A stretch of DNA of 64,000 nt from Ridgeia piscesae. Taxonomy: Eukaryota; Annelida; Polychaeta; Sabellida; Siboglinidae. The notes under the pieces are model-generated. The model saw only the letters and a list, made by a program, of their open reading frames with translations. It ran no database searches and was not told the DNA's origin. Of this stretch, positions 36,975 through 49,000 are shown one piece after another. The DNA is taken from assembly GCA_025642075.2 (NCBI GenBank), contig JAODUO010000488.1:62001-126000 (forward strand). The letters are read 5' to 3'. A program made the translations under genes and the position numbers. The stretch's first letter is position 1. Each line of letters begins with the position of its first letter.

Positions 36975-38542
36975 TAGCTGTTTACTTACATATAGAGAAA
37001 TTGCATGATAGGCCATCCCGATTCCAAAAAACTAAACTGCATGATTGATCAGAAAGGCCATAAGCATTGAGTTTACCTAAGAGCAGGCTGTGAGGAAGGC
37101 AATCAAAGGCCTTTGTCAAGTCCATGAGAATGGCTGCGACATACTTATGGCTGTCAAGTGCCTTGCGCCAATCCTCTACTAGTCTCAATAGAGTGGACTG
37201 ACACCCCATGCCCGGCCTGAAAGCATCAAGGAAAGGGTTGAACATATTTTCAAAATGAGTGCTTAATTGGGAGTTGATGGCCTTTTCAAATAGCTTAGAG
37301 ATGAACGGGAGAATGCTAATCAGTCTGTAGTTTTGCTTGTCTAAGGGATCTTTTTTCTTATATACGGGATAACTTGAGCTTCTTTCAGTCTGTCTGGGAA
37401 GGCTGAGGTCGCAAATGAGTGGTTGATTAATTTTGCTAGTGGTTCTGAAATTGTTTTACTGCAAGATTTTATGTTTTTTGTAGGGATGCCATCGACTCCA
37501 GTGGCTTTTCTTGAGTTAAATTTAGAAATGTAAGTATCTATGCTCTCTGAGGTGACGGGACTAAAATCAAAAGCAGCAGGAGCATGCAGGGATGTGGGCT
37601 AGCTATTATGTTTTGGATGCTGGGGTGGTTTAATATGTTTTCCGGAATAGGTACAGATGATATGTTTGGGCGGCATTTACAAAGAACTCGTTCAGGGTAC
37701 TCGCAACAGAGATTTGGTTTGATATGATATTATCGTTTTCTGAGAGTATTATTACAGGGTCTTTTAGGAGCCCTTTGTTTGACGAAAATGGTTTTACGGT
37801 GGGTGGGCCAGAAGTCTTTAGACTTGGGTCCACCACCACACCTCTTGGACAAGTAATGTCTTATTGACTGTCATTTTAGTTTTGTACAGAGATTTCTTTG
37901 CTTCCCAGTTGGCCGGAGTATGCCATGTTTTGTATTTGTTGAAAAACATTGACTTTTAAAGACTTCTTTTCAAAGTTTGGAGTTCATGTATGGGGTTTGC
38001 TTGCTTTTGACAGTTTTCTCTTTGATCAGGGCATGCTCGTTTAAAACATCGGTGAGGAGGACTTCATGAACCCAGTAGATGTCATCCATGTCATCAAAAA
38101 CATAAGCCACATCAAAAGGGATGACACCCACTGCCTCACTGAAGACCTTCTCATCAAAATGTTTATATGAACGACACTTAATTTTCTGTTTGTTTGGTGG
38201 AGGAGCCGCACCTTTAATAACACAGGAAATCATATTGTGCCAGTCACTAATGCCGCATGTGAAATTTGTGATGTTAAACAGAAGGGACGGCCTATTTGTA
38301 AAGATAAGATTTGTAAAATCAAATATGTCACCGTATGCAAAGGTTGGAATTTGTCAGGTTTCACCAGGTCATAGTTCAAGTCTCCAATGACAATTATATT
38401 GTCGAGATGAACATGAACTTTATCAATACACATAGTAAAATCGTCAATAAAACTAGCATTAGGCATCGAAGGTGGTTGATAGACGCAGACAATCGCCCAT
38501 TTGCGGCCACAAACTGTTGTTTCAATTGTAGAAGAAGAAACA
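36975..38542 (-). pseudogene. Broken non-LTR retrotransposon (endonuclease end plus start of reverse transcriptase)
   Basis: Read on the minus strand from 38542 downward: CGRKWAIVCVYQPPSM and DNIIVIGDLNYDL (endonuclease motifs), a linker (FDVAYVFDDMDDIYWVHE), SENDNIISN...LNEFFVN, then KATGVDGIPTKNI, RPISIL-like LISILPFISKLFEKAI, and AFRPGMGCQSTLLRL...AAILMDLTKAFDCLPH (RT motif A with its Asp). The sequence stops shortly after motif A, so the rest of the palm and the 3' end are missing. Several frameshifts and stops break the frame. Clade looks CR1/Jockey-like. Confidence 0.85.
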
Positions 38543-39400
38543 GTAGTGTCTTATATGAAGCAGTAGTGTCCAAATGAAGCAGTAGTGTCCTCGATGATGC
38601 AGTAGTGTCCTAGATGAAGCAGTAGTGTCCTAGATGAAACAGTAGTGTCCTAGATGAAACAGTAGTGTCCTATATGAAACAGTAGTGTCCTAGATGAAGC
38701 AGTAGTGTCCTAGATGAAACAGTAGTGTCATCAATGAAGCAGTAGTGTCCTAGATGAAACAGTAGTGTCCTAGATGAAACAGTAGTGTCCAATGACAATT
38801 ATATTGTCGAGATCAACATGAACTTTATCAATACACATAGTAAAATCGTCAATAAAACTAGCATTAGGCATCGAAGGTGGCCGATAGACGCAGACAATCG
38901 CCCATTTGCGGCCACAAACTGTTGTTTCAATTGTAGAAGAAGAAACAGTAGTGTCCTAGATGAAGCAGTAGTGTCCTAGATGAAGCAGTAGTGTCCTAGA
39001 TGAAGCGGTAGTGTCCTAGATGAAGCGGTAGTGTCCTAGATGAAGCGGTAGTGTCCTAGATGAAGCGGTAGTGTCCTAGATGAAGCTGTAGTGTCATAGA
39101 TGCAGTAGTGTCCTAGATGAAGCAGTAGTGTCCTAGATGAAGCAGTAGTGTCCTAGATGAAGCGGTAGTGTCCTAGATGAAGCGGTAGTGTCCTAGATGA
39201 AGCGGTAGTGTCCTAGATGAAGCGGTAGTGTCCTAGATGAAGCTGTAGTGTCATAGATGCAGTAGTGTCCTAGATGAAGCAGTAGTGTCCTAGATGAAGC
39301 AGTAGTGTCATAGATGAAGCAGTAGTGTCCTAGATGAAGCAGTAGTGTCCTAGATGAAACAGTGGTGTCATAGATGAAACAGTAGTGTCCCAGATGAAGC
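38537..39400. repeat. 20-bp minisatellite with an embedded duplicate of the LINE fragment
   Basis: Unit cagtagtgtcctagatgaag, with variants aac/agc/cgg, at 38537-38787 and 38941-39400. Between them 38788-38947 repeats 38383-38542 (offset 405 bp), i.e. part of the LINE endonuclease. A 405-bp block with both components was duplicated in tandem. Confidence 0.95.
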
Positions 39401-39414
39401 TCAAGTCTTGGCTG

Positions 39415-39680
39415 AAGCCATCATCATGTAACTACAATTGAGATGGATCAGTCATGTGATGTGCACGTCCGATTCAAAATGCCTAAGCGAGCTCTGGACT
39501 TGGAACAGTGTCATGGGAAACAGTTTCAAGGAGGATATCTGAAACGCTATAATTAATATATAGATCCTCGTATCACTCTAGAAAACATGACACCAACATC
39601 TAAGAATCTGTGGCTGCCTCGCATACAAGCTGCTGATTATTTACTTAGAACAGTACAAAATCATTTGAAGTCAATAGACT
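39415..39680 (+). pseudogene. Degraded LINE C-terminal remnant
   Basis: Two frames together give LRWISHVMCTSDSK then MPKRALDLEQCHGKQFQGGY, the RMPDxRLPKxxLYGEL...GGQ region of non-LTR reverse transcriptases. Frameshifted, with stops; the extent is approximate. Confidence 0.45.
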
Positions 39681-39769
39681 AGAGAAAGTTATAGTATTTT
39701 TGCAATTGGTTTTCTATAGAAAATGTTGCAGTATAATTAAATGTTGTTGTTAATTAACATTCTACGAAG

Positions 39770-40196
39770 TTCTGTATACAAAATTCTAAGGAGTTGAAGG
39801 ATGAGGTGAACAAGAGAGGAGGGGTACCTGAGGGAAGAGATTGGTTCACAGTTGATAGATACATCACAAAACTGGTTTTAAATGGTACACTAGTGGGTCA
39901 TCATACAGGGATCAAGGATCGAGGAAGAAGGTAGTAAGTATTACTTGGATGATTGGAATAATACAAGTGTCAGTGTATTTGGATATAATATAATTCTTGG
40001 CTAAAAACTGAAGGCCAGTTCTCATGTATAGCACTGTATCGTCTTACAGACTGCTCAAGGCGATGTAAGCTTGATACTCCCTGGCAGACCATTTCGATCA
40101 AACACCATCTTGACTTCTCTGGGAAACATTCAGCCACGCTGGAATTGATGCATGATTTAATTAATGCAAATTTACGTCCAGTGGTAGAGAGGTAAC
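39770..40196 (+). pseudogene. Unassigned coding-like fragments
   Basis: A frame at ~39789-39933 (RDWFTVDRYITKLVLNG) and another at 39989-40193 (WLKTEGQFSCIALYRLTDCS, later GKHSATLELMHDLINANLRP) have protein-like composition but need at least one frameshift to join. I do not recognise the family. Decayed TE-encoded protein is the likeliest origin. Confidence 0.3.
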
Positions 40197-40530
40197 ATTG
40201 ACATAATAGAACATTCTACAACACCTAAGTCAACACTGTTATCCTTGTTAATTGTTTTATTTAATTTTAAAGTCACTGTCTTATCTATTCAATTAATTTA
40301 ATAATTATATATATAATAGGTCCCCACATATACATCTTCCCTGTGTAACTGTTACATTTGTGAATGGAAGATCAGTATCAAATGGTTTTGAATCGCAAAA
40401 AAATTCTTTCACGTAATTGGGCTTAGTCGACCAGTAATAGTAAAGGTAGAAGACGCACTAACAAGTCACATGTTATACATACAATGAGGAATACAAAATA
40501 ATCAGTTCCTGCAATGTTATCACCGCGTCA

Positions 40531-40544
40531 CTGCTAGGTGGCGC
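40531..40544 (+). promoter_or_regulatory. CTCF-like motif (intergenic)
   Basis: CTGCTAGGTGGCGC matches the core CCASYAGRKGGCRS at 12 of 14 positions. It lies between BTBD7 and BIRC6. Binding is untested and the motif may be chance. Confidence 0.3.
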
Positions 40545-41035
40545 CACAGTGTACAGCTTTGGTGTTTGTTTTAATCAACGTATGTCGCCACTATACCAAC
40601 ATCGATGATCATCAACGTTTTCACCAACTATAATTATAATAATACAAATAGTTTATTTCAGTTGAAAATTGTTGAAATTATATTCTAGTGCAGCTAAAGA
40701 GATTCATAAGGAATCGGCAAGGGCTTATAATTAACGGAACCCCTATGAAGTATTCAAAGTCAATGGAGGGATCAACCGCGATCGAGTGAAAACGCGATCG
40801 AGTGTCCCCCTCGCCGAAATCAGCCCTAGCTTGAAGTAGGCAAAATTGCATTTATTCTCGTGACTGTGTCTAAGGCTAAATGTCAACTCTAAGACAATTT
40901 TTAAACTTATCCATGAACAGCTATGTGTGTTTCATCCCAACAGCGCATTTTTTCCGGGCAATATAATGATCATTTCAATCCATGCATGCCTAGGGTCAAA
41001 CGTATATATTGGCGTCGAGTTACCCAGTTAGTCTC

Positions 41036-41036
<1 letters not shown>

Positions 41037-41107
<71 letters not shown>
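41037..41107. repeat. (TA)n microsatellite
   Basis: About 35 TA dinucleotides without interruption. Confidence 0.98.
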
Positions 41108-41111
<4 letters not shown>

Positions 41112-41884
41112 TTTTTTATTATTTTTTCAATATTATGTAATTGTATCTGGACTACTAGCCTATATATTATAGTCGCTCTCGTATCAGTGCAATGGTTATT
41201 TTGCATGTCACTATATATTTTGACAACATTGCATGACATAGTACACGTGTTACATTGACGTGTACGTAGCAGCTAGAATTAGTGGCCTTTTTTAAACCAA
41301 AACGTACGCCGTTTTTACAACTTTCCCACACGATATCCGTTATGATGTACATTATATATATGTGCTCAGAGAGATTTTAAAGAACATAATGAATTATATG
41401 GATATAATGATATTTCGCCAGTACATAAAACAGTATATATACTATAATATAATGGCTAATAAAATATATTATTTCTATGAGTATTAATAATATATTATGT
41501 TGAATATGTGTGTTTCAATCAGCAAAATAGTTGTTTTATTATATCAAATTAATTTAAGTGGCTTCTTTATTATAATATTAAAATCCGTGCATGGTAATAA
41601 TAAGAACGATCGAAACCCTGTAAAATATAACGACTAAATTCATTGCTTTGGTTACAAAGACAACTACAGCCGGTGCTACGCTTGGAGGAAAGTCGAAGGG
41701 GTGATGGGAGATATATGCAAATCACGTAAACTGTTTTAAGCAAATGTGCTTAGCTCGGGTGTTACATGAATGCACTTGAGACGATGGCACTATAACAGAG
41801 AAACAACAGATTTAAGAAGGTCCAGGTTTGCGGGGGGGGAAACCTGGTAAACATATTCGTGGGTGATAAGAGAATATAGTGTAT

Positions 41885-42140
41885 GAAATGAGAGCGGAGG
41901 TTGGAGTGAAGGAAAGTGTCAAGAAGAAATTGGTGGGGTGTTCATGCATGGGCTGGTCGTGTGGAAAGAATGGGTGATGAAAACTGGCAAAGATGAGAGC
42001 AGATGCCCAGACAGTTGAGGGGAAATGGAGGCGAGGAAGACCGAAATTGCGATGTGTGATTGCATTAACAGTGACCTAGAAAGAGTGGGAGAAGAAAAGA
42101 GCAACGTACAGATTTCAGGATTTGGATATTGCTAACAGGA
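41885..42140 (+). pseudogene. LINE C-terminal remnant (RTE-like)
   Basis: Reads, across frameshifts and stops, RAEVGVKESVKKKLV, GWxGRVERMGDENW, RADAQTVEGKWRRGRPKLRC and then KEWEKKRATYRFQDLD. This is the tail of an endonuclease/reverse-transcriptase polyprotein of the RTE-like type. Confidence 0.65.
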
Positions 42141-42582
42141 CACGTATATATATATATATATTGAGAGAAACGTGAGAGAAAGAAAAAAGGCAACGGAAAA
42201 AGAAATTATGGTCAACTTACCCTAACGACATGCAGGGATGCAAAGAAAAGACCAACAACTAAATGGAATTTGACCCAGGTCTATATGGTAACCGGACAAT
42301 TAACTATTATTTCGAATACTTATAATTAATTGACATATATACATATTAAAATTAGCCATCGTGCACATTGAGAATTATGACATATGTTCATTGCTCTTTC
42401 ACCTCTTATGCTGCAGCCGGCAACAGAAGTGGAGAATTCCTAACTGAATCCTATCTCAATTATGACAAATTTCTTTGCGAAACGATGGGACTGGGACGGA
42501 AAATTTTACACAGGCATTCTTATACTTGACTATAATGTGAATCAGGCAGCCAATATTATTGCATGCATGGTCCTCCGTTCCC

Positions 42583-42655
42583 CACCATCCAATTTTTTTT
42601 CGGGATTGGGGGCCATGGCCCCCTTGGCCCCTCCTCTGGCAACGCCACTGCGTGT
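42583..42655 (-). mobile_element. Fragment of a transposon terminus
   Basis: On the minus strand reads agtggcgttgccagaggagg then a G/C-rich ggccatggccccc, a sequence type common at DNA-transposon ends in invertebrates. No matching partner end was found. It lies ~200 bp upstream of the BIRC6 start codon. Confidence 0.35.
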
Positions 42656-42826
42656 GCATCAGTTGTGTCGACAAGTGTGCGTCCAAACCGTACAGTCGTA
42701 CACCATAGATCAAGTTCGATTAGGATGAAGTTGGTAGCGAATAGGTTTCGGTTGAGTTGATACTGGGTCGATTTGGATACAGAGTTACAGTGAAACCTGG
42801 TGGTTGAAATCAGAACTAGTGTATAA

Positions 42827-43004
42827 ATGGCTGACTCTGAAGAGTGGTTAGTTGGTGAAGACGGATGTTTATCCGTTGGCCAACCCACTGATAGTGTCAC
42901 ATACCATTCTACATTAAACACAATTTTAGTAGTAACCAAAGAACCAGCCGTTAAAGTACTAGACGCAACGTCTGGATCAGTACTACAGAGTTCCAACGTG
43001 TCAG
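42827..43004 (+). CDS. BIRC6: BIRC6 exon 1
   Basis: Residues 1-59: MADSEEWLVGEDGCLSVGQP, then YHSTLNTILVVT and VLDATSG, the first propeller strands. Donor gtatgc, phase 1. Vertebrate BIRC6 has a longer Ala/Gly-rich leader before this point. Confidence 0.92.
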
Positions 43005-46000
43005 GTATGCGTGAACTTTTCCGTTTGGGCGATTCGTTCCACGGTCAATGGTTGTTGACTTTGCGTAACGAGTTTAATTTTGCTTCTTTCACGCGATCTG
43101 TGCAACATAGTGATTACGTTTTGTTGCAGTATGTTTACTTCGTGAAATTATTAGGAACATTTTTTATATAAGTCGACTGTATATGAAACAGGCTGCAAAT
43201 GAAAATGATTTGTTTTGAAACATTGCTGTGTCAGTGACTCACTCTCAGACTCTGTCTAAAACTCAGTGACGTCGTCCCAACTCTAACAGTATGTGTGTTG
43301 AAGTCCCCGAACCGTCTGAAAGAATATAACTTTTACGTATAAAACCAGTATTAACTGTTTTATGCATTTTGTGTTTGTTGTAAGCAAAGACGTTAATATT
43401 TGTTGCTGAGCTTAATTACTAAAATTAGGTAACACTTGGCAGTGGCAGGTAATTAACAAGTTATTACTTGTTGGCATAGGATTATAACTCCTTAACGTAC
43501 TGATTCTAATGTTATATAATTTTAAAAGTCATACTAAGACTGGTTAATGTTTCCTCAATGATTTATATTATCATACATTGTCAAATTATTATAATATTAT
43601 GTGTATGGATGTAGTTATTTTGTCAAATACAGCAAGGGGGTTGTTGCAATGCCAACAGGTGAGATAGTATGTTTTGTTCTTACTTTGACCGCATTTGACT
43701 TTGTACGATACTGATGCCATCACATCTGGTAAACCATGAGAAATGTCGCAGAATAAGTAAAAAATACATTGATAACATATTACTACATCTCAGAGCACAA
43801 ATGTTGTGCTCTAATAGTTTTCATAAAAAATATGATTAATTTAGAAGGATTGCTAATTTGATCTGTGTTTTTATTGAGAACGATTAATTCACTTCTCAGT
43901 GTGACATACAATATTATAAATATTGCAAAATTTTTAGTTGTTTTAATTAAGGACTCGTTTTAACTAAATCAGGAAGTGAAATTCTGAGTTTTTCTTGTAG
44001 AACACTTAATAATTTTTATTATGTTTTTTTAAATGACCCATATTCACACTGTCTTTGTAATGTGCAACATTTTGTTCAGTGTGACTGTTGGATAAAATTG
44101 GTCCAATTGATTAAAATATGTATATAAATGATATATAAAATAGCTCAATGTGCTTTATCGTTTGCAAGTAATTAATGGTAAAAATATGAAAACATGGTAT
44201 GCCAAATATTATAGTTGAAGTATTATACTTTAAAAAGTAATTTTGCAGGAAAACTAGAGACTTGTCCACCCGTTACTTCTACAGCTAAAATATGTTTTGG
44301 GTGGATAGGTAAAATATAGGGAGCAAAGTCTTAAAAATCATAAATGTTGCCAGTTATGCCTTGAAAATAAATAGGTGTCCTGTGTGTTTGTAGTTTAAAA
44401 CACCAAATAAAGTGTGACTGACAATTTCATTTCTATCATGCATAACACCCTGATAAGGATAACAATGTCTTGAATCTTGATTTTGTACCAGTCATTAATT
44501 ACACAGCACTGTGAAGTCAGGCGATACATATCGATAAATGCAACAAATATAATTATTGTCAATGTCTAGATATACATGTATATTTTTTATTTGGGTGAAA
44601 TATATTGATTTCTTAAAATACCCATTTTCAAATTGGTATTCACAACAATACAACTTGTCATGTCACCGATCCTAGATATACATTAACCAGGTGGCATAGC
44701 TTTATGCAGAGACCCGTCGTCCACCCATCATTTGGATAGGTAAAAACTGCTGTGGATGGGTAGAAATATGGGTGGATGGATAAAAAATGAAGGAGCAAAA
44801 AACAAAAAACTTCCAAAACCATAGATATTGTCAGTTATGCCTTAGAAGTGAGTGTAAATGGTGTCACATATGTGTTTGTAGTCCATTTCAGGTCATCAGA
44901 TACATTTTAAAGTATGTAAACTGGCTTAACATCCACGTGTCCACCAAAATATGTGTGACTAGCAATAATTTGGTCCTGCATAAAGCCCTGCCTGGTGGAT
45001 ACTGTATAATAATAACAACCGTAGGAATGTTATTATTTTAATTATAATGAGTATCATGATACATATTGTACCATGAATTCAGTCATGATACATGGTGTAC
45101 ATATGATTTCAGTGCTGTATTGTTACAGAGCTCTTACAGCCTTAACATTTAAGCATTTGTAACTAAGAGTAAAAGATACAGTATTTAATAAATGACCTTC
45201 ACATATCTGGGAGCAAACGCATTTTTACATAAAACATACAACGGGTAGAGCTTCCGACTCTTGTCTACGAGAACCCAGGTTAAAGTGCTGTGGTGTTAAA
45301 ATCACTCTATATTGCTCCAGTTCACTCAGCTGTATAAATGAATACCTGGCTATAGACAGTAGTGGATGTGTATACAAGCAGCCTTCACGCATTAATTGTA
45401 GCATATGGCTGGATGCTTCCCAGAGAAGATGGTGTCTGAGTGAACAGGTCTATCAGGGAAGTAAAGTGTAAACAGTCCTGAGGACTGGATACTGCACTGT
45501 TTAAGAACTTGCCTTTTACCTTTTTTACATGGAATCAATGTTTAACCTGCGACTAACCAGCAAAAGTCCTCCTTAAGAAAGAAAATATACTTTGTTTCTA
45601 AAAGTTAAATAAATACCCGGTAGTTATATACAATTAAGTAAGCATATTAAATTAGTTTCTGCCAGGTGATTAATTCAAAAACTTCTATGAACACCAGCAT
45701 ATTTTCCATAAATGTTGTAATGTGTTATGAGTAGGTGACAGAAGTTCCACATATTGCCAGTCCCTAGTGCCAAACAGTGCCTACTTATCTTAGAACATTG
45801 TCTGTCATGTTCTGACATATTCCAGACAATATCTGCAGTGTCTCAGATACAAATGGGACTATGAATGGCTTACCACCATTATTTATCTATTTACTCACGA
45901 AACACTAATGTATACCTAAATATTTAGTTAAAACCTGAGGAAATTTACTATTACTTTTTTAATGAATGCAACCAAGCTTTTTAGCATTATCAGTTCCCAG

Positions 46001-49000
46001 AATGTGCTATCTCCATCACATCATATGCCAGTTTGAACTTAACGAAATGTTAGAGTAGAAACAGAGCACACATCTGTCAGACAACATGGGGAGGATATCA
46101 AACTAGGAAGTGGGAAACTGATAAAACCTGTGCTTTTGAATAATTATAATCTTGTTGTAGAAAAGGTCACTTGACTCGTGTTTTTTGTATGACTAGTGAA
46201 ATCTTTGTCTTCTAACTGCCGTGTCTGTTGCAATCGTTGCAATCATGGCCCTCCAAATCACACAGTGATTTATAGTTTGTAACAGTTCTGTTGAACTCCT
46301 TTCCACATCCAGTTGTGATGTTGACAAATGACCTGTCCTATTCTCTAGCATCCTCTAGATATTTTTTGCTTCATTCTTTCGACTTGATAACTGTAGGTTT
46401 TCACTTTCTCTTGCTCATCGTTTGGCCTCTAGATCTTGTTTATTGTGTTCTAATGTTGTTAATGATCTTTTACTTTGATTTGGCTGTCCCAACCATGACT
46501 TCAAAAATAACTTTATTGCTTTTTTCAGTCCATGGCATTCACAGGCAGTTTTCAGTGACTTGTGTGTTTTTAGTGCACTGATATATCTTCTGCCCAGGGC
46601 TTTATGCAGGATAACATTATTGCCAGTCACACATGGTTTGGTGGACACATGGATGTTAACTGTTAAGCCAGAACTTTTACAAACTTTTAAATGTGTCTGG
46701 TGACCTGAAATGGACTACAAACACACATGTGACACAATTTTCACTCACTTTCAAGGCATAACTAACAATAGCTATGGTTTTGGAAGACCTTTTTTTGCTC
46801 CTTCATTTTTTTACCCGTCCACCCATATTTCTACCCGTCCGTATTTGTTTTTACCCATCCAAATGACGGGTGGATGGGTCTCTACATAAAGTTATGCTTC
46901 TGCCAACAGGCCTTTGTGCAGGATATCATTTTTGCCAGTCACATTTTTGGTTGACATGCAGCCATTAACTTATTCATACAAGCTAGTTGAGATGTGTTTT
47001 ATGACCTGAAATAGACTACAGACACACATGTGACACCCATTTTCAAGGCAAAACTGACATACGTATTTATGATTTTTGAAGACCTTTTTTGCTCCTTCAT
47101 TTTTGTATCCATCCACAATTGGTTTTACCCTTCCAAATGATGGATGGTCAGGTCTCTGCACACATCTATGTGTAATCTGTCACCCCTACTTTGGATAGAT
47201 CACAAAAGGTTTGCCCTTTTCGACGGTATCTTTGGTGGCAACAAATCTCTGGTGTGTCACGGCGTCCTCTTTGAAACCAATGTGGCCTTTGGTTCACCAC
47301 ATACTGCGTGGCCCATCAATCAATCATCCACTTTTTTATGACAATGAACCACTAGCAGTGGTGATGAGTCATCGGTTCCCTATTATCACCCACAATCACC
47401 CGACATTCACATTAACCAAAGTTCAACTTTGTTAACGTGTAATCTAATAAATGCCTGTTAAAACTATTTTTGTTTGTCTAACTGGATGTTTGTATAAAAC
47501 TAATGTTGGTTTACTTTACATAACTTGTAACGTGAAGTAGTAGAAATGGGAATAATAACAGTATGCAGTCCACTGGCTCAGGTTCCGTAATCTTAGTCCT
47601 GCAATTACAACTAAATGCACCTGACATCTTTAGGATTTTGTGTACCACGTGGTACTAACATTGTAAATGAAGTTATGACATAATACTGTCACTGGTGGGA
47701 CTTGTCAGAGGTGTTTTCAAATGTTAGGTGTTTTGTTTTCCTCGTGCTGCTTTCAACCACTCTGCTGCATCAATGGTTCCTCTGGTTCTAGATAATGATG
47801 GCTATAAATAAATGACTATTTTAAGCAATATTATATCACAGGTTGTGATACAAAAATAATAAATTATTGTAATGACTGCACATATATACATATACTTAAA
47901 ACTAGTAAAAGTAATTAAACTCTTAATAGGGAATACCTTACTATTAAGTAGGACTAGGCATTCAAATAAATTTTAATAAAATATTTAAATAAAAGATAAG
48001 TAATAATAAACCAGGTACACTCGGGTAATTGGTAATAAACAAGGTCATTGGCCATCAGAATCTTTTGGATATATTTGGGAATTGTCAGTCTGTCTCTGAG
48101 AACTTCAGGACATTTTCACCTCAGTTGTTGACATCCCATGACATTAGACAGCCAATCAGTAGTCTTGCAGATGGAGCTTTTTACTTGAAGTAATTAACCG
48201 TCACTGATTCCTGTAAAACAGTTTCATGCAGATTCATGTAAAACCATTTCATGCAGATTCGTGTAAAACCGTTTCATGCAGATTCATGTAAAACCGTTTC
48301 ATGCAGATTCATGTAAAACAGTTTCATGCAGATTCGTGTAAAACGGTTTCATGCAGATTCATGTAAAACGGTTTCATGCAGATTCATGTAAAACGGTTTC
48401 ATGCAGATTCGTGTAAAACGGTTTCATGCAGATTCGTGTAAAACCGTTTCATGCAGATTCGTGTAAAACAGTTTCATGCAGATTCGTGTTAAAGTTTCAT
48501 GCAGATTCCTGTAAAACAGTTTCATGCAGATTCGTGTTAAACAGTTTCATGCAGATTCCTGTAAAACAGTTTCATGCAGATTCCTGTAAAACAGTTTCAC
48601 GCAGATTCATGTAAAACAGTTCCATGCAGATTCGTGTAAAACAGTTCCATGCAGATTCCTGTAAAACAGTTTCATGCAGATTCATGTAAAACAGTTTCAT
48701 GCAGATTCATGTAAAACAGTTTCATGCAGATTCATGTAAAACAGTTTTTTTAGTGGCACAGTGGCTAAGAGAACCCAAGTTCAAATCCTGTGTTGAAACA
48801 TAAAACATTGGGCTAGTTGTTTCTTTCTACATTGCTACAATTCATTCACTTATATAAATGACATGGGGCAGTGATGGATATATGTACAAATTACACATGA
48901 TATAACCCCATATCCGATTAAGTTTTACTATTTATATATCAATGATAACATTTATTTAAAGTGTCCAAATCCCACTTTAAAGCTACTAGGCATTCTCGGT

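Larger units (their letters stand above)
40197..41884. other. Intergenic between BTBD7 and BIRC6
   Basis: Holds a CTCF-like site at 40531, a doubled cgcgatcgagtg near 40779, and the TA microsatellite at 41037. No gene recognised. Confidence 0.45.

Noticed and set aside
42556..42996. 146-codon minus-strand ORF over BIRC6 exon 1
   Set aside because: Shadow of the real plus-strand exon, extended through a transposon fragment; no family resemblance.
46291..46581. 96-codon hydrophobic plus-strand ORF
   Set aside because: AT-rich intron sequence with T-rich codons gives hydrophobic translations. No recognisable family, and its end runs into a MITE.
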